From the NCBI RefSeq assembly GCF_022865125.1, contig NZ_CP094828.1, forward strand, positions 3,713,219-3,777,218: a stretch of 64,000 bases of DNA, written 5' to 3'. The DNA is from Acuticoccus sp. I52.16.1 (GTDB taxonomy: Bacteria > Pseudomonadota > Alphaproteobacteria > Rhizobiales > Amorphaceae). Positions 60,412-64,000 of the stretch are shown here, one piece after another. The notes below the pieces were generated by a model. The model saw nothing but the letters and a program-made list of their open reading frames with translations. It did no database searches and was not told the origin of the DNA. Within the stretch, counting starts at the first letter, position 1, and each line of letters starts with the position of its first letter. A program made the position numbers and the translations under genes.

Positions 60412-63400
60412 GTGCTGGTGGCTGGGTTGAACTGCATTTTTGCTGCACGCGCGGGGCGACTATTCACGACCGCCGCGCTGGTATTGTGGTCCGTGACGCA
60501 AGGGACGCTTGCCCTTGCGCAGGGGGCGACGGATGTCCCCTGGGACAACCCGGCGACGGCGGCACAAATGCAGCGCGCCATCGACCAGGCGCTGACGCAA
60601 AAGCGCATTCCCGGAGCCTCGGTCGCCGTCCGCCAGGGCGATGTTCGCTGGACGTCGAACTCCGGTCTCGCCGATATCGCCACTGGCGCCGCACCGACGC
60701 CCGAGACCTATTTCGGGTATCGCAGTGTCACCAAGTCCTTCGTCACCACGGTCGTCCTGCAGTTGGCCGACGAGGGGCGGATCAAGCTCGACGATCCGGT
60801 CGGCAACTATGTGAGCGGCGTGCCCGGCGGCGACGTGATCACGATCCGCCAGCTGGCGCAGATGCGCTCCGGCCTGTTCAACTACACCGCGTCCACGGTC
60901 TTCGTCCCGGAACTGTTGGCGGATCCCGGCCGGGACTGGACCCCGCAGGAGTTGCTCGATTTCGCCTTCGTGGAACCGTTGCAGTTCGAGCCGGGCACGT
61001 CCTACGAGTATTCGAACACCAATACCGTGCTGCTCGGCGAGGTGATCGAGGCCGCCACAGGCAACGACTGGTCGGTGGAGGTTCGGCGCCGCCTGTCGCA
61101 CCGGCTCGGGCTGAACTCCGTCACCTATCAGGGCGCGGGTTCGATGCCGACGCCGAACGGGGTCGGCTACGTCGACTACGACGACGGAACCGAGCCCGAA
61201 TCGCTCGCCGCCTTCAACGTCACGGGCGCGGGTGCCTCGGGCGGGTTGATCGGCGTCATCGGCGATGTCGAGCGCTGGGGCAAAGCGGTCGGCAGCGGGG
61301 AGTTGCTCACCAAGCGCGAGTATGTCGCGCGGCTGAAGTCCTTCGGTTCCACCGCCTCGGACCCGGAAAGTCCGGAATATGACAGTTACGGCTTCGGCCT
61401 CGGCGAGATCTCCGGCTTCATCGGCCATACCGGCAACGGTCTCGGCTTCGAAGCGCTGGTCATGTACGACCGGGCGAACGATCGCACGATCTCCATTCTG
61501 CTCAACGCCAGCAATTTCGACGATTCGGATGCGCCGGCCCATCTGTTCCGCGATCTGCTGGACATTCTCGGCTGGGCCGGACCGGACAGCCAGCGTCAGG
61601 TCGCGGCCGATGGCGAACGCGACATCGTGGGCGCCGGCACCGTCTGGACCGGCCTCGTCAGCGGACCGTTCCTGACGCGTGCCGCCGTCTATGCCGACAA
61701 TGGCGGTTCCGCCTCGGCCGATCGCCGCGTGACGCTCGCGCCGATCCAGGACTATGTGCCCGCGATCTATGTCGGAAACGGCACCGTGACCCTCGATCGC
61801 GGCGGCGACATCACCGCCTCGGTCGGCGGCGACGGCGCGTTCCTGGCGACGACGACGGGTATCGCCTCGCTGTCCCTGACGGACGTCGATCTCGTTCTGT
61901 CCGGCGACGAGGTCAGCGGCATCGGTATCGACGCGCGGGACAACTCGGTCGCCGAGTTGAACCGCGTGAGCCTGTCGGGCACGGTCCTCGCGGGACTTCA
62001 CGCCGGCGGCAACGCCCCGGCGACGATCCGGGGTGCGGACGTCGACATGGTGCTCGCCCGCGGCGACGGCGTGTGGGTGGAGGCCAACGGTTCGGTCGAC
62101 CTCGTCGACAGCCGGATCCTGTTGAGCGGGACAGGCTATGGCCTCCACGTCTCGGGCGGGGGCGGGACCGCACAGATGCGAGGGACGAACCTTTCGGTCG
62201 CGACCTCGGCGCCGAACAGCTTCGGCGTGCTCGCGCAGGGCGAGGGGGCGCACGTCGCGCTCGCCGGCGGGTCGGTGGTGACGCGCGGCGCGGATGCCCA
62301 TGCCGTCGTGCTGGGGCAGGGCGCCCGTGTCGACCTGAGCGACCTGGTGGTCTCCGCCTCGGGCCCGGCCGCGGCGGCCGTCGCCGCGCTCTCCATGGGC
62401 GATCTGCCGGGTCGTCGAAGCGCCGTGCTTTCGCTGACGAACGGCGAGCTTCTTGCCGCAAGCGGCACGGCGGTCGTGGCCGGCGGGACGGACCTGACGC
62501 TGACGGCCGCCGGGTCGCAGGTGATCGGCGCGATCACCCGCTCGCCCGATGCGCGCATCGACCTGACGTTGGCCGACGCCGGCACCTGGGTGCTACCCGC
62601 CGCAGGCGCCGGCGTGAGATCGCAAGTCGACGCGCTGGCGAACTCCGGTAGCACCGTGGTGTTCTCGCCGCCGGAAGGAGCGGGCTTCCAGAGCCTGACC
62701 GTCGGCGACTATTCCGGCGTCGATGGCACTCTGGTCATGAACGCCGCGCTGGGCGCGCGGGGGGCGAGCGATCGCCTGGTCGTCGACGGCGGGCTGGCGC
62801 GCGGGTCGACCCGCGTCCTCGTCGCGCCGATCGGCGACGGCGGGCTCACCACGGGCGACGGCATCCGGCTGATCGAGACGGTCGACGGTGGGCGGACCAC
62901 GCCGCGCGCCTTCACGCTCGGCAGCCGTGTCGCGAGCGGCGCGCTCGAATACGGCATCCATCGTGGCGGTGCGTCCGGGGGCGACGACTGGTTTTTGCGT
63001 TCGACCCAAGGCGGTGCGACCGGCCCCGCCGCGTTGCCCGCCGTGAGGGCGGAAGTCGCCGTCGACACCGCGCTCCCCGCCATCGCGTCCGAATATGGGC
63101 TCGCCGTTCTCGGCACCCGTGACGAGCGCGTCGCCGCCCGGGTGCCGGGCCGCGACAGCACGGCCTGGGCCCGCGTGTTCGGCGAGACCGGCAGCCAGGG
63201 ATCCAGCGGCGGCGACCCGCAGGCGCAGTGGGACCGCTTCCGGAGCGACGGGCCGAGCTACGACGTCGACCTCGCGGGCTTCCAGGCCGGCTATGATCAC
63301 CGGCTCTCCCTGCCCGGCGAGACCATCCAGAATCTGATCGGCTTCTATGTCGGCGCGGGGCAGGCGCGCGGTAAGGTCGACGCGGTCTACGGCGGTTCGG

Positions 63401-64000
63401 CGGGCAAGGTGTCGATGGACGCTTATTCGCTGGGCGCCTACTGGAACCATGCACAGGCCGGCGGGCTCCACATCGATGCCGTGCTGCAAGGCACCTTCTA
63501 CGACGAGGCCCGAGCGCGTTCGGTCCCCGGCGAGACGCTGGAGACCGACGGCGTCGGCCTGATCGCTTCGCTGGAAGCCGGCTATCGCTTCGACGTCGGC
63601 CAGGGTTGGGTGATCGAGCCGCAGGCGCAGCTCGTCTATCAGCGTCTCTCCTTCGACGATGGGGCCGACAGCTACGGACGGGTCGACTACGACGCGGCGA
63701 ACGACGTCTTCGGCCGGATCGGCGGGCGCGTCAGCCGTGGCTGGGCGCTGGAGAACGGCCAGGAATTGACCGGCTGGGCCCGTGCCAACCTCTGGCACGC
63801 CTTCGGCGATGGACCGGAGGTGACGTTCGCCGGGCTGGGCGGCGGCAACGCCATGTCGTTCGATTCCGGGCTCGAGGGCACGCGGGTGCAGCTCGGCCTG
63901 GGCGCATCGATGGCCCTGTCGGATCGGGTGAGCCTGTTCGCGTCGGGCGACTACGACGTGCGGATGAACGACGTCTCCGGCCACGCGCTGGGCGTACGGA
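60412..64000 (+). CDS. Autotransporter with serine hydrolase (beta-lactamase-like) passenger, 3' end outside window
   Basis: About 1196 codons are present and the frame is still open at the window end. No ATG begins the signal peptide. Candidates are GTG 60412, GTG 60418 and TTG 60427, all followed by a signal ending LALAQ. Residues of about 45-385 form a class C beta-lactamase/D-aminopeptidase (S12) domain. The nucleophile is in SVTK (about residue 105), then YSN (about 200) and HTG (about 339). A beta-helical passenger follows (about 390-880, repeats of the LSxxxVxxSG type). The autotransporter barrel begins at about 892 (SEYGLAVLGTRDERVAA, then STAWARVFGETGSQG). It is probably a surface-displayed esterase or peptidase. 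The substrate is unknown. Confidence 0.85.
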   Translation, partial: MLVAGLNCIFAARAGRLFTTAALVLWSVTQGTLALAQGATDVPWDNPATAAQMQRAIDQALTQKRIPGASVAVRQGDVRWTSNSGLADIATGAAPTPETYFGYRSVTKSFVTTVVLQLADEGRIKLDDPVGNYVSGVPGGDVITIRQLAQMRSGLFNYTASTVFVPELLADPGRDWTPQELLDFAFVEPLQFEPGTSYEYSNTNTVLLGEVIEAATGNDWSVEVRRRLSHRLGLNSVTYQGAGSMPTPNGVGYVDYDDGTEPESLAAFNVTGAGASGGLIGVIGDVERWGKAVGSGELLTKREYVARLKSFGSTASDPESPEYDSYGFGLGEISGFIGHTGNGLGFEALVMYDRANDRTISILLNASNFDDSDAPAHLFRDLLDILGWAGPDSQRQVAADGERDIVGAGTVWTGLVSGPFLTRAAVYADNGGSASADRRVTLAPIQDYVPAIYVGNGTVTLDRGGDITASVGGDGAFLATTTGIASLSLTDVDLVLSGDEVSGIGIDARDNSVAELNRVSLSGTVLAGLHAGGNAPATIRGADVDMVLARGDGVWVEANGSVDLVDSRILLSGTGYGLHVSGGGGTAQMRGTNLSVATSAPNSFGVLAQGEGAHVALAGGSVVTRGADAHAVVLGQGARVDLSDLVVSASGPAAAAVAALSMGDLPGRRSAVLSLTNGELLAASGTAVVAGGTDLTLTAAGSQVIGAITRSPDARIDLTLADAGTWVLPAAGAGVRSQVDALANSGSTVVFSPPEGAGFQSLTVGDYSGVDGTLVMNAALGARGASDRLVVDGGLARGSTRVLVAPIGDGGLTTGDGIRLIETVDGGRTTPRAFTLGSRVASGALEYGIHRGGASGGDDWFLRSTQGGATGPAALPAVRAEVAVDTALPAIASEYGLAVLGTRDERVAARVPGRDSTAWARVFGETGSQGSSGGDPQAQWDRFRSDGPSYDVDLAGFQAGYDHRLSLPGETIQNLIGFYVGAGQARGKVDAVYGGSAGKVSMDAYSLGAYWNHAQAGGLHIDAVLQGTFYDEARARSVPGETLETDGVGLIASLEAGYRFDVGQGWVIEPQAQLVYQRLSFDDGADSYGRVDYDAANDVFGRIGGRVSRGWALENGQELTGWARANLWHAFGDGPEVTFAGLGGGNAMSFDSGLEGTRVQLGLGASMALSDRVSLFASGDYDVRMNDVSGHALGVR

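Overview
The window is very GC-rich, with codon third positions almost all G or C. It looks like chromosome from an alphaproteobacterium, probably a marine or host-associated member of the Hyphomicrobiales/Rhodobacterales type. The evidence is two complete tripartite tricarboxylate (TTT) transporter operons, an Irr/ICE-like palindrome in an iron promoter, the RTX and autotransporter families present, and the FCD-type GntR and LysR regulators. No rRNA, tRNA, CRISPR array, insertion sequence or phage gene was seen. Genus assignment is not possible from this alone.

Layout. 1-3.4 kb: tail of a vWA (BatB-like) gene, a BatD-like protein and an octaheme cytochrome with HEAT/TPR repeats, translationally coupled. 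3.4-5.1 kb: a BCCT osmolyte carrier. 5.3-14.1 kb: an iron-acquisition locus. Three genes on the minus strand encode five petrobactin-type activities (AsbA; AsbB and AsbC fused; AsbD and AsbE fused). Divergent from them are a TonB-dependent receptor and a coupled DUF2218 protein, and two adjacent perfect palindromes lie in the shared promoter. 14.1-16.5 kb: a lipoprotein, a cupin and a cysteine synthase. 16.8-19.4 kb: a six-module RTX calcium-binding protein.

19.5-28.2 kb: a minus-strand hydroxy-acid operon (RraA-like aldolase, TctCBA, three dehydrogenases of different folds, an exported alpha/beta hydrolase) with a divergent LysR regulator. 29.4-34.3 kb: a GntR regulator and a second TctCBA operon ending in 5-dehydro-4-deoxyglucarate dehydratase, consistent with hexarate-type sugar acid use. 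34.4-45.6 kb: a mixed region with a soluble GAF histidine kinase, a fatty acid desaturase, a pair of overlapping small genes, a cold-shock gene with a long leader and a strong terminator, a DUF1254 protein, an AraC regulator, a DUF5996-acetyltransferase fusion, and two pirins flanking a frameshifted small gene next to a 13-G tract, with a LysR regulator.

45.7-64.0 kb: three very large surface or secreted proteins in a row on the plus strand. They are a 2352-residue lectin-like/metallophosphoesterase/beta-helix protein without a Sec signal, a 2347-residue glycine-rich autotransporter, and an autotransporter carrying a serine hydrolase (beta-lactamase-like) domain that runs off the window end.

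The most distinctive material is the compacted siderophore locus with its fusions and twin operators, the surface-protein island, and the pirin-flanked broken small gene. All functions are inferred from motifs and context; no database search was run.
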